Program-made: the position numbers and the translations under genes
The notes under the pieces: model-generated
What the model saw: the letters and a program-made list of their open reading frames with translations, nothing else
Database searches by the model: none
What the model was told of the DNA's origin: nothing
Source of the DNA: JABDIP01 sp965212545
GTDB lineage: Bacteria > Pseudomonadota > Alphaproteobacteria > DSM-16000 > Inquilinaceae
Assembly (NCBI GenBank): GCA_965212545.1
Contig: CBDBVB010000024.1
Span: forward strand, 1 to 64,000
Length of the DNA stretch: 64,000 bases
Reading direction: 5' to 3'
Shown: positions 47,411 to 56,240 of the stretch, one piece after another
Position numbering within the stretch: the stretch's first letter is position 1
Layout of the letters: every line of letters begins with the position of its first letter

Positions 47411-47456
47411 ACCGGACGGGGTGCATTCACCGCCCGGGCCATCGGGAGCGGGTCTG

Positions 47457-48446
47457 GTGACGGCACTGGTCACAGGGGGCACCGGCTTTGTCGGTTCGGC
47501 CGTCGTGCGCCACCTGATCGACCGGGGCAAGAGTGTCCGCGTGCTGACGCGGCCCGGCGCCGATCGCAGAAATATCGCGGATCTGGATGTCGAAACGGCG
47601 ATCGGCGATCTGCTCGACTCGGCGTCCTTGAAGGCAGCGCTGGCCGGCTGCGATGCCCTCTATCACGTCGCCGCCGACTATCGGCTCTGGGTGCCCGACC
47701 CGAAGACGCTTTACAGCACCAATGTCGACGCGACGATATCTCTGATGCGGGCCGCCGGCGATGCCGGCGTGGCGCGGATCGTCTACACCAGCAGCGTGGC
47801 GGTGCTGTCGACGGCGGTTCGCGGCATGCCGTCGGATGAAGAGACCCCGGTCGCCGTCGACGACATGATCGGGCATTACAAGCGATCGAAATTCCTGGCT
47901 GAGGCAGGGGTGCGGGATCTCATCGACCGCGACAGGCTGCCGGCGGTTATCGTCAATCCGTCGATGCCGATCGGCCCGCGCGACATCAAGCCGACCCCCA
48001 CCGGCCGAACGATCGTCGAAGCCGCATCCGGCCGCATTCCGGCCTTTGTGGAGACGGGATTGAATGTCGTCCATGTCGACGACGTGGCCGCCGGGCATTT
48101 GCTCGCCCATGACAAGGGCACGGTTGGCGAGCGGTATATTCTGGGTGGCCATGACATGACCCTGGGACAGATCCTCGAGGCGATTGCCGATCTGCGGGGG
48201 CACCGGCCGCCGCGCATCCGGCTGCCCCATGGCGCGATCATGCCGATAGCCCATGCCGCGGAGGCCATGGCCCGCCTGACCGGCCGCGATCCCTTCGTCA
48301 CCGTCGACGGCGTCCGCATGGCGCGCAAGTCGATGTACTATTCCTCTGCCAAGGCTGAGCGCCACCTCGGATACAGCGCGCGCCCGGCCGAGGATGCTTT
48401 GCGGGACGCGCTCGGTTGGTTTGCAGAGCAGGGCTATCTGCGCTGA
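47457..48446 (+). CDS. hpnA: HpnA, hopanoid-associated sugar epimerase
   Basis: 329-residue extended short-chain dehydrogenase with N-terminal NAD-binding TALVTGGTGFVGSAVVRHLI and a YxxxK catalytic pair in HYKRSKFLAE. Also VIVNPSMPIGPRDIKPTPTG, strongly typical of HpnA. The GTG at 47457 gives the usual family N-terminus and has GGGAG nearby; an ATG at 47400 would add 19 unconserved residues. Gene order hpnN-hpnA-hpnH supports the call. Confidence 0.88.
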   Translation: MTALVTGGTGFVGSAVVRHLIDRGKSVRVLTRPGADRRNIADLDVETAIGDLLDSASLKAALAGCDALYHVAADYRLWVPDPKTLYSTNVDATISLMRAAGDAGVARIVYTSSVAVLSTAVRGMPSDEETPVAVDDMIGHYKRSKFLAEAGVRDLIDRDRLPAVIVNPSMPIGPRDIKPTPTGRTIVEAASGRIPAFVETGLNVVHVDDVAAGHLLAHDKGTVGERYILGGHDMTLGQILEAIADLRGHRPPRIRLPHGAIMPIAHAAEAMARLTGRDPFVTVDGVRMARKSMYYSSAKAERHLGYSARPAEDALRDALGWFAEQGYLR

Positions 48447-48771
48447 CGCCGGCGCGACATCGGGATTCGCCGGGGGGCAATTCGCCAACGCCATTGAACC
48501 GCGTCCATGTTCCGCTCCCGCGTGCCAGTGCCATATGAACGGTGCATGCGCCAGGCCAGCACCCTTGAACTGCCGTTTCACGGCGAGTTCCACATCACAA
48601 TCACAGCTTTGTCTCTTGTTTCACCTGGGCTGGCCGGCGATAAAGTGGGCGCCACGCACCCGAGACGCGAAACTGCGGACAGCTGCGGTTGAGGCCGTGT
48701 CCGCGGTTGGGATCAGAATAACGCCCCGGCCGCCGATCGGCCGGGGCAGCAAATTGGATGGATAGGACAGA
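48447..48771. other. Intergenic region before hpnH
   Basis: No gene seen. A possible but weak promoter towards hpnH is TTGTTT (48616-48621), 17 bases, GATAAA (48639-48644). Nothing else stands out. Confidence 0.4.
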
Positions 48772-49944
48772 ATGGCCGTTCCGTTGAGACAACAGATGCG
48801 CGTAGGGGCCTACATCCTGCGGCAAATCCTGTCGGGCAACCGGCGTTACCCGCTGGTGTTGATGCTGGAGCCGTTGTTCCGCTGCAACCTGGCCTGCCCG
48901 GGCTGCGGCAAGATCGACTATCCCGACGAAATCCTGAACAAGCGTCTTTCCGTCGCCGACTGCATCGAGGCCGTCGAGGAATGCGGCGCGCCGATCATAT
49001 CGATCCCCGGCGGTGAGCCGCTGATCCACAAGGAGATCGGCGAGATCGTCGCCGAGATCGTCAAGCGCAAGCGCTTCGTCTATCTGTGCACCAATGCGCT
49101 GCTTCTGGAGAAGAAGCTTCATCTCTTCGAGCCGAGCCCGTACCTGACCTTCTCCGTCCACCTCGATGGGCTGCGCGAGGAGCATGACAAGGCGGTCGAC
49201 CGCAAGGGCGTCTTCGACAAGGCCGTCAAGGCGATCAAGGCGGTTCGCGACAAGGGCTTCCGGGTGAACATCAACTGCACTCTGTTCGACAACGCCCAGC
49301 CGGACCATGTGGAGGAGTTCTTCGACTACGCTACCAGCCTGGGCGTCGAGGGCATCACCGTTTCCCCGGGCTATGCCTATGAGCGCGCGCCCGACCAAGA
49401 GCATTTCCTGACCCGGCGCAAGTCCAAGCAGCTGTTCCGCGACGTGTTCGCCCGAGGCAAGGGGAAGGGCTGGCAGTTCTCTCAGTCGATCATGTTCCTG
49501 GACTTCCTGGCCGGCAACCAGACCTATCGCTGCACGCCCTGGGGCAACCCGACACGCAACATCTTCGGCTGGCAGCGGCCGTGCTACCTGCTGAACGAAG
49601 GGTATGCCGGCAGCTATCGCGAGTTGATGGACGAGACCGATTGGGACAGTTACGGCACCGGGCAGTACGAGAAATGCGCTGACTGCATGGTCCATTGCGG
49701 CTATGAGCCGACCGCCGTCAACGACACCGTGCTGAGCCCGTTGAAGGCATTGGCCGTATCTCTTCGCGGAGTGCGCACTTCCGGACCCATGGCTGAGGAG
49801 ATCGACCTCTCCGAGCAGCGCCCGGCCGCCTTCGTTTTCGACAGGCTGGTCAACCAGGCAGTCGCCGATATCCACGCCGCGCCAGAGGCGCCCGTCCTAG
49901 AGAAAGCCGAGGACGAGGCTCCCGAGACCCGTGGAGCGGCCTAG
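48772..49944 (+). CDS. hpnH: HpnH, adenosyl-hopene transferase (radical SAM)
   Basis: 390 residues. The radical-SAM cysteines C38, C42 and C45 are in CNLACPGCGK. SIPGGEPLIHKEI is the family's SAM-binding GGE motif. The C-terminal Cys-rich SPASM-like part has EKCADCMVHCGYEP. Adds the 5'-deoxyadenosyl group to diploptene to start the hopanoid side chain. Its last 48 bases overlap the 3' end of the convergent hpnG. Confidence 0.94.
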   Translation: MAVPLRQQMRVGAYILRQILSGNRRYPLVLMLEPLFRCNLACPGCGKIDYPDEILNKRLSVADCIEAVEECGAPIISIPGGEPLIHKEIGEIVAEIVKRKRFVYLCTNALLLEKKLHLFEPSPYLTFSVHLDGLREEHDKAVDRKGVFDKAVKAIKAVRDKGFRVNINCTLFDNAQPDHVEEFFDYATSLGVEGITVSPGYAYERAPDQEHFLTRRKSKQLFRDVFARGKGKGWQFSQSIMFLDFLAGNQTYRCTPWGNPTRNIFGWQRPCYLLNEGYAGSYRELMDETDWDSYGTGQYEKCADCMVHCGYEPTAVNDTVLSPLKALAVSLRGVRTSGPMAEEIDLSEQRPAAFVFDRLVNQAVADIHAAPEAPVLEKAEDEAPETRGAA

Positions 49945-50589
49945 CGCGCGCATCGCCGCCCGGGTGTCGCGGGCCAGCCCGATGATCGCCGGAAGCTGAC
50001 CAGGGGCACGGCACAGCGCCAATGCAGCGGCAAGGCCACGGATCTGGCCCTCCGGATCCACCGCGGCCAGCGCGGCCGATGGCACCGACCGATCGGCGGT
50101 ATCCACGACGGCGCGCAGGGCGATGAAACTCCGGCCGTGACTGGCCGCGACGGCGGCCACGGCATGGCTCTCCATATCGACAGCGAGGGCACCGCTCTCG
50201 CGGGCCAGACGGCGTTTGGCATCGGCGTGGGCGACGGGTTCACCGTGGCCATACAGCGCCCCTTCGGCAATGTCGATGCCGGCGATCCGGGCCTCGGCCA
50301 GAACACGACTGCGCCAGATTGTATCGGTCTGGATGGCGCCACCATTCGCCCACAGGACGCGATCGGGGCAGATCAGATCGCCCGGCTTCAACCAGGGGTC
50401 GAGGCCGCCGGCCAATCCGAAGCTGAGCAGGGCATTGGCGCCGCGGTCGATCAATCGCCCGGCGCTTTCCTCCCCGCGTCCCGGGCCGGCGCAGGCGATC
50501 AGCGGTGCGTCGTCGTCGGTGTCGCCGACCAGTCGGCCGAACAGCCGCGCTTCCGCGGCCAGGCCGGTGACGACGCCGACACGCGTCAC
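49897..50589 (-). CDS. hpnG: HpnG, adenosyl-hopane nucleoside phosphorylase
   Basis: 230-residue phosphorylase-superfamily protein: GVVTGLAAEARLFG at the start, LSFGLAGGLDPWLKPGDLIC and VDMESHAVAAVAASH as in purine nucleoside phosphorylases. It removes adenine from adenosyl-hopane to give ribosyl-hopane. The GTG start overlaps the shc stop (GTGA), so it is translationally coupled to squalene-hopene cyclase. Confidence 0.88.
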   Translation of the reverse strand: MTRVGVVTGLAAEARLFGRLVGDTDDDAPLIACAGPGRGEESAGRLIDRGANALLSFGLAGGLDPWLKPGDLICPDRVLWANGGAIQTDTIWRSRVLAEARIAGIDIAEGALYGHGEPVAHADAKRRLARESGALAVDMESHAVAAVAASHGRSFIALRAVVDTADRSVPSAALAAVDPEGQIRGLAAALALCRAPGQLPAIIGLARDTRAAMRALGRSTGLGSLVLGFL

Positions 50590-52520
50590 ATACCGTATCC
50601 CGGGTCCGGATCGGTGTCGGTCGCGAGCCGGTGATATCGGGCCAGGGCCCAGAGCGGGAAATACGCCGCGTAGCCGTGATACTTGAGATAGAAGACCCGC
50701 GGGAAGCCGACGCCGGTCCACGGTTCCTCTTCCCAATCGGCGCCATTGCGCGGGGCGAATTCAAGATAGGCGGCGGCGCGGGCGGCGGCGGCGCTGTCCG
50801 CCTCTCCGGCGGCCATCAGTCCGAGCAGCGCCCAGGCGGTCTGTGACGGTGTGCTGGCGGCCTCCATGGTGCGGTGGCCGTGCCAATAGGTCGTGCAGCC
50901 TTCGCCCCAGCCGCCATCGACATGCTGGCGTGCCTTCAGCCAGTCGACCGCCTTGCGGATATGCGGCGATTGCGGATCCTCGCCCAGGGCGCGCAGCGCC
51001 ACCAGTGCCGACCAGGTACCGTAGACGTAGTTCACGCCCCAGCGGCCATACCAGGATCCGTCCGCCTCCTGCTCGCGGATCAGATAGGCAGTGCCTCTTT
51101 TCACAGCCGGATGGTCGCGCCCGTATCCGAGCTGCGCCAGCATGCCCAGGCACCGCGCCGTGACGTCCACGGTCGGCGGATCCAGCAGCGCGCCGTGATC
51201 CGCGAAGGGGATGTGGTTCAGGTAGTGATGCGTATTGTCGGCGTCGAACGCGCCCCAGCCGCCATTGCGGCTTTGCATGTCGAGAATCCAACGGGCGGCA
51301 CGTTCCACGGGCGCCTTGAAGCGGACCGGGTCGATACGGTGCAGGGCCATGGCGACGACGGCGGTATCGTCGACATCGGGATAATCGTCATTGCGGTACT
51401 GAAATGCCCAGCCGCCCGGCGTCGCACCCGGTCGCTTGGCGACCCAGTCGCCGCGATAGTCGACGATCTCACGGTCCAGCAGCCAGCGGCATGCGGCGTT
51501 CAGGGTCTCGCTGTCCGGCTGCTCGCCGGCCTCCAGCAGGGCATGGATCGTCAGCGACGTGTCCCAAACCGGCGACAGGCAGGGCTGGCAATAGGCGCGG
51601 TCCTTGTCGACCACCATCAGCCGTTGAATGGCTCTCTTTGCCATGGCGAAATCGATATGGTCCGGAGGATAACCCAGCGCATCGAATGCCATGACGGTAT
51701 TGGCCATGGCCGGGAAGATTCCGCCGAAGCCGTCGATGCCGTTCAGCCGACGCTCGATGAATGCAACCGCCGCCTCGATGGCCCGGGCGCGGCGACCGGC
51801 CGGGAACAGCGGCTCGATGCGGCGCATCACATGGTCAAGACCGACGAACAGCGCTCCCAGCCACTTGCCGGTCGGGTTGTCGATGTACCGCTTCTCGTCT
51901 TCGGGGGCGGTGATGAACAACTCGCGAACGTCGATGCCGCGGGGGTTGCGGGCGGTTGGCTTCAGCGCCATCAGGATCAGCAACGGCACGATCACCGTGC
52001 GTGACCAGTACGACACCTTCATGAGGTGGAACGGGAACCAGTGCGGCAGCAGCATGATCTCGACCGGCATCACCGGCACGGCATGCCAGGGCACCTGGCC
52101 GAACAGGGCAAGTGCGATTCGCGTGAACACGTTCGCCCGGGCCGCCCCGCCGCGCGCCAGAACGGCTTCGCGTGCGCGAGTCATGTGCGGCGCATTCGTA
52201 TCGTCGCCGATCAGCTTCAGCGCATAGTAGGCCTTGACCGTGGCCGAGAGGTCGATCGCGCCGCCGTCGAAAAGCGGCCAGCCGCCGTCGGCCGTCTGCG
52301 ATTCGCGCAGGTGAACGGCGATCTTGCGTTCTTCGTCGGGATCGGTCTCGCCGAGATAGTGCTGCAACAGCACGTATTCCGAAGGAATCGTGGCATCGGG
52401 TTCAAGCTTGAAGATCCAATGTCCGTCATCCCGCTGGCCGCCTTTCAGCGACTCGCGGACTTCCGAAACCGTATCGACGACGCCGACTTGATCGTCGGCT
52501 TGCCATCTGATGGCTCCCAT
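50586..52520 (-). CDS. shc: Squalene-hopene cyclase
   Basis: 644-residue membrane-associated terpene cyclase. The catalytic DxDD motif is DVDDTAVV near residue 380. Several QW-type repeats are visible (DGGWPLFDG, NGGWGAFDADN, DGSWYGRWGVNYVYGTW, DGGWGEGC), with GVGFPRVFYLKYHGYAAYFP at the end. Converts squalene to hopene/hopanol. The ATG at 52520 (MGAIRWQADDQ) is chosen; the upstream ATG at 52664 adds an unconserved leader. Coupled to hpnG. Confidence 0.94.
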   Translation of the reverse strand: MGAIRWQADDQVGVVDTVSEVRESLKGGQRDDGHWIFKLEPDATIPSEYVLLQHYLGETDPDEERKIAVHLRESQTADGGWPLFDGGAIDLSATVKAYYALKLIGDDTNAPHMTRAREAVLARGGAARANVFTRIALALFGQVPWHAVPVMPVEIMLLPHWFPFHLMKVSYWSRTVIVPLLILMALKPTARNPRGIDVRELFITAPEDEKRYIDNPTGKWLGALFVGLDHVMRRIEPLFPAGRRARAIEAAVAFIERRLNGIDGFGGIFPAMANTVMAFDALGYPPDHIDFAMAKRAIQRLMVVDKDRAYCQPCLSPVWDTSLTIHALLEAGEQPDSETLNAACRWLLDREIVDYRGDWVAKRPGATPGGWAFQYRNDDYPDVDDTAVVAMALHRIDPVRFKAPVERAARWILDMQSRNGGWGAFDADNTHHYLNHIPFADHGALLDPPTVDVTARCLGMLAQLGYGRDHPAVKRGTAYLIREQEADGSWYGRWGVNYVYGTWSALVALRALGEDPQSPHIRKAVDWLKARQHVDGGWGEGCTTYWHGHRTMEAASTPSQTAWALLGLMAAGEADSAAAARAAAYLEFAPRNGADWEEEPWTGVGFPRVFYLKYHGYAAYFPLWALARYHRLATDTDPDPGYGM

Positions 52521-52956
52521 GTCTGCGACCTGCCTCCGCGCTCTTTTCTTGATCCGGACGGATGAGCAACCGTCGATGTTGAAATCGACAGCAATCTGCC
52601 TGTCAGGAAGCGGCGCGCCTACACTGTTCGGCGACGGCCCAGACGTCAAGCAGCGATCACCCACGGACCATCAATTCGGGGCCCTTGTGTCCCGAAATGC
52701 AATTTTGCGGACGCTCACCTGCAGCAGTCAAAACCGCCGATTCTCGCCGCCTGTATAGCAATGCATGATGCTCCGAGCGACTCCAATTGTACCCGGCGCG
52801 TGATCCGGGTGGACGGCAGCCCGACGCTGCCCGCGTTACTCTCCGCTCGGTGAGGGTGCATCCGGCGTTCTGATCCGGTATTGGACTACGGTGCGAGACA
52901 ACAATGGCGGGCCGCATGGCACGGACGATACCCCGCCCCGGAGAGGTAAGACCACA
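52521..52956. other. Divergent intergenic region between shc and gnd
   Basis: About 436 bases without a convincing gene. It must hold the promoters for shc (minus) and gnd (plus). Short inverted repeats are TTCGGG/CCCGAA (52675-52696) and ACCCGG/CCGGGT (52791-52810). Neither is strong. No clear -35/-10 pair is recognised. Confidence 0.4.
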
Positions 52957-54393
52957 ATGACGACCGCACATATTGGCCTCATCGGCCTCGGGGTGATGGG
53001 GCGGAACCTGGCCCTTAATCTGGTCGACAGGGGCTACACCGTCGCCGTCTACAACCGCACCCGCGAGACCACCGACAGCTTTCTCGAGGACGCGGCCGAT
53101 CAGCGGGGCGGCCTGGTCGCCTGCGCCACGCTCGATGAACTGGTCAGCCATCTGCGTCCGCCGAGGGCGGTATTGCTCATGGTGAAGGCCGGCCCGGCGG
53201 TCGACGAGCAGATCCGCTCACTGGCGCCGTTGCTGGAGCCCGAGGACGTGCTGATGGATGGCGGCAACGCCAACTACCGCGACACAAGGCGCCGCGATCT
53301 GGAATTGCGAGAGCAGGGCCTGCGGTATCTCGGGGTCGGCGTTTCCGGCGGCGAAGAGGGCGCGCGGCACGGACCGTCGATCATGGTTGGTGGCTCGGAA
53401 GAGGGCTACAGGCCGGTCGCCACCATGTTGCAGGCCATAGCGGCAAAGGCCGGAAACGAACCGTGTTGCGCCTATCTCGGCAAGGATGGCGCCGGGCATT
53501 TCGTCAAGACACTGCACAACGGCATCGAATACGCCGATATGCAGATGATCGCCGAGGCCTACCACCTCATGCGGCATGGCCTGGCACTGGCTTCGGCGGC
53601 GATTGCACCGATCTTTCGGCGATGGAACCAGGGCGTTCTGGCCTCCTATCTGACCGAGATCACCGCTGACATCCTCGCCACCGTCGATCCGGAGAGCGGT
53701 GCTGCGCTGGTCGACATGATCCTCGACCGGGCCGGCGAGAAGGGGACCGGCCGCTGGGCCGCCGCGGAGGCGCTGGACCTCGGTGTGGCGGCTCCGACGA
53801 TCTGCGAAGCGGTGGCGGCGCGGGCGCTCTCGTCACTCAAGGAGGAGCGTGTGGCGGCCGCGGCGCTCTACGACGGCACGTCTGGCGGGCTTCCGCCGGC
53901 CGGAGAGGCCGATGCCGATGCCACGATCGCAGCTCTGGAGGCGGCCCTTCTGGCCGGCAAGATCGCGGCCTACGCGCAAGGGTTTGCCGTCCTGTCGGCA
54001 GCGTCGCATCGCTGGAACTGGGAGCTGCCGCTCGATCGGATCGCCCAAATCTGGCGCGCCGGCTGCATCATCCGGTCCCGTTTCCTCGACGATATCGCGG
54101 CCGCCTACGGGCGGGAACCAACGTTACCCAATCTGCTTGCCGCGCCCCATTTCGTCGATCTGATGAGCGGCAATCAGCAGGGTCTCAGGCAGGTGGTCGG
54201 CATCGCGGTGCAGACCGGGCTGCCGGTCCCGGCCCTGTCCTCGGCCCTGGCCTATTTCGACAGCTATCGCCGGGATCGCCTGTGGGCCGACCTAATCCAG
54301 GCGCAGCGCGACTATTTCGGCGCCCACACCTTCGAGCGAATCGATCGGCCGGGCAGCATTCACTTTCCGTGGACCGCGGGAGAAGGCGGATGA
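52957..54393 (+). CDS. gnd: 6-phosphogluconate dehydrogenase, decarboxylating
   Basis: 478 residues. NADP-binding motif GLIGLGVMGRNLALNLVDRG, substrate loop GVSGGEEGARHGPSIMVGG, and catalytic Lys in GAGHFVKTLHNGIEYADMQ. The C-terminal domain ends with QAQRDYFGAHTFERID. Oxidises 6-phosphogluconate to ribulose 5-phosphate. GGAGAGG precedes the ATG at 52957. Its stop overlaps the gluconokinase start, making a gluconate-use pair. Confidence 0.95.
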   Translation: MTTAHIGLIGLGVMGRNLALNLVDRGYTVAVYNRTRETTDSFLEDAADQRGGLVACATLDELVSHLRPPRAVLLMVKAGPAVDEQIRSLAPLLEPEDVLMDGGNANYRDTRRRDLELREQGLRYLGVGVSGGEEGARHGPSIMVGGSEEGYRPVATMLQAIAAKAGNEPCCAYLGKDGAGHFVKTLHNGIEYADMQMIAEAYHLMRHGLALASAAIAPIFRRWNQGVLASYLTEITADILATVDPESGAALVDMILDRAGEKGTGRWAAAEALDLGVAAPTICEAVAARALSSLKEERVAAAALYDGTSGGLPPAGEADADATIAALEAALLAGKIAAYAQGFAVLSAASHRWNWELPLDRIAQIWRAGCIIRSRFLDDIAAAYGREPTLPNLLAAPHFVDLMSGNQQGLRQVVGIAVQTGLPVPALSSALAYFDSYRRDRLWADLIQAQRDYFGAHTFERIDRPGSIHFPWTAGEGG

Positions 54394-54893
54394 TCGTCGT
54401 CGTCATGGGGGTGTGTGGAACCGGCAAGACCACGATCGGCAAGTTGATCGCCGAACAGCTGGGCGCGCGGTTCGAAGAGGGCGATCGCTTTCACCCGCAG
54501 GCCAATGTGGAGAAAATGTCGCGAGGCGAGGCGCTGGAAGACGACGACCGCTGGCCCTGGCTGGAATCCATCTCCCGCACCATCGACGAATGGCAGCAGG
54601 CCGGAGTCGACGTAGTTCTCGCGTGTTCCGCGCTGAAAGAGAGGTATCGTCGGATCATCCTGGGCGGTCGCTCGGATGCCCGGCTGGTCTTTCTGTTCGG
54701 CGCCCAGGATCTGATCGATGAACGGATGTCGCAGCGCCAGCACCATTTCATGCCGCCAAGCCTTCTGCCGAGCCAGTTCGCCGCGCTGGAGCCGCCGCTG
54801 CCCGGCGAACACGTCATTGCCGCCGATGTCGCGCGGTCACCCGAGGCGATCGCAGCCGACGTAGTGGCCTGGATCGGCGAGAACGCGAACTGA
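54390..54893 (+). CDS. gntK: Gluconokinase
   Basis: 167-residue P-loop kinase with VVMGVCGTGKTTIGKLIAEQL, GDRFHPQANVEKMSRGEALEDDDRWPWL and ACSALKERYRRIIL, all classic GntK motifs. Phosphorylates gluconate to 6-phosphogluconate, the substrate of the preceding gnd product. ATG overlaps the gnd stop. Confidence 0.95.
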   Translation: MIVVVMGVCGTGKTTIGKLIAEQLGARFEEGDRFHPQANVEKMSRGEALEDDDRWPWLESISRTIDEWQQAGVDVVLACSALKERYRRIILGGRSDARLVFLFGAQDLIDERMSQRQHHFMPPSLLPSQFAALEPPLPGEHVIAADVARSPEAIAADVVAWIGENAN

Positions 54894-54973
54894 CGCCACG
54901 CCCTTCCAACGTCACGAAATGTGCGGGTCGCCTTGCAATCCGGCGGATTCCGATTGGTGCAATTTGATCTGGG

Positions 54974-56227
54974 CTATCGACCGTGCACCAAGCTTGCCGC
55001 CGTGAAGCCGGATCGGATTGCACCGTCGATGGTGGCCGGGTAGCCGGTATCGATCCAATCGCCGGCCAGGTACAGGTTCGACCAGCCGGTCGTGGCGCCG
55101 GGTCGCCGGGGCAGCGCGTCGGGGGTCTGGGCGAAGGTGGCGCGGCGCTCCTTGATGACCCGGATCTGCGGTTCGGCGGCCGGATCGAGATCGAGGGCGC
55201 GCGACGTGTCCCTCCAGAACAGACCGGCGATTTCCGATGCCGGCCGATCCGCCAGCGCATCGCCGGCGCTGACCGTCAGGCTGGCCACGTCGCCGCGCAG
55301 GAACAGCCAGTCGACGGTGCCGCCGATCAGCCCGAGGAACGGTACGCGGCGGTCCGGTCGCGGTTGCTCCGGCAGCAGGACGTGGCCGTTGACGATCGCC
55401 CGGCTTCCCTTCGGAACGGCGAGCCCGGGCAGCAGGCTCTCGGCCACCCAGGGCGGCACCGCGAGGACGACCGCATCCCCGGGCGCGATGTCGATGCGCT
55501 GCTGCGGGAAGACCAGCGCCTCGACCCTGTCAGGCCCGAGCTCGATCGATCGCAGGCGGTCGTTGAACTGCAGATTGGCGCCGCGTTCCCGCAGCCGCGC
55601 CAGGGCCGGCTCGACAAGGCTGGCGGCCAAGCTCTCGCCGACCACCAGCGGACGGCAACGGCCGGCACCGCGCGCGAAGCTCTCCAGAACCACCTTGCGC
55701 ATCAGGACCGCCGAGCCCTCATCCGGCGTCGCATTGAGCGCGGCGACAGTCAATGGTCGCCAGAACCCCTCGTACAGCGGGCCGTCGGTCTTGATCCGGT
55801 CGGCCACGGTCTCTTCGCTGCCTGCGGCCAGGATCGACAGGGCAGAGAGGTAATCCGCGGGGCCCGTCCCCGGAATGCGGCGGCTCGGCGAGAAGATCCA
55901 CCAGGGAATCGGTCCTCGATTGGGTCGCACGGTCCAGCGATCGCCGCTGCGCAGATCGAGGAATGGGAAAGCGGCCTCATCCGGGCCGGTCAGGGTGTCG
56001 GCGGCTCCAATATCGGCGAGATAGTCCAGCGCCGCATCGTTGGCGCTCAGCAGCAGGTGGTTGCCATTGTCGATGATCCGGCCCAGCCCCTCGTCGAAAT
56101 AGGACCGGCAGCGGCCGCCGGCCTGACCGGCTGCCTCATGGACGGTGACGTCATGCCCTGCAGCGGCGAGCCGCGTCGCGCAGGCGAGGCCGGCCATGCC
56201 GGCGCCGATGACGTGGACTCTAGCCAT
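54974..56227 (-). CDS. hpnE: HpnE, squalene-associated FAD-dependent desaturase
   Basis: 417-residue flavoprotein starting MARVHVIGAGMAGLACATRLAAAGHDV, an FAD-binding motif, and ending NLYLAGDWIDTGYPATIDGAIRSG, the amine-oxidase/desaturase C-terminal FAD motif. Reduces hydroxysqualene to squalene. Lies 13 bases downstream of the hpnC-hpnD reading frame in the same direction. Confidence 0.92.
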   Translation of the reverse strand: MARVHVIGAGMAGLACATRLAAAGHDVTVHEAAGQAGGRCRSYFDEGLGRIIDNGNHLLLSANDAALDYLADIGAADTLTGPDEAAFPFLDLRSGDRWTVRPNRGPIPWWIFSPSRRIPGTGPADYLSALSILAAGSEETVADRIKTDGPLYEGFWRPLTVAALNATPDEGSAVLMRKVVLESFARGAGRCRPLVVGESLAASLVEPALARLRERGANLQFNDRLRSIELGPDRVEALVFPQQRIDIAPGDAVVLAVPPWVAESLLPGLAVPKGSRAIVNGHVLLPEQPRPDRRVPFLGLIGGTVDWLFLRGDVASLTVSAGDALADRPASEIAGLFWRDTSRALDLDPAAEPQIRVIKERRATFAQTPDALPRRPGATTGWSNLYLAGDWIDTGYPATIDGAIRSGFTAASLVHGR

Positions 56228-56240
56228 CCGGACCGGTCCG

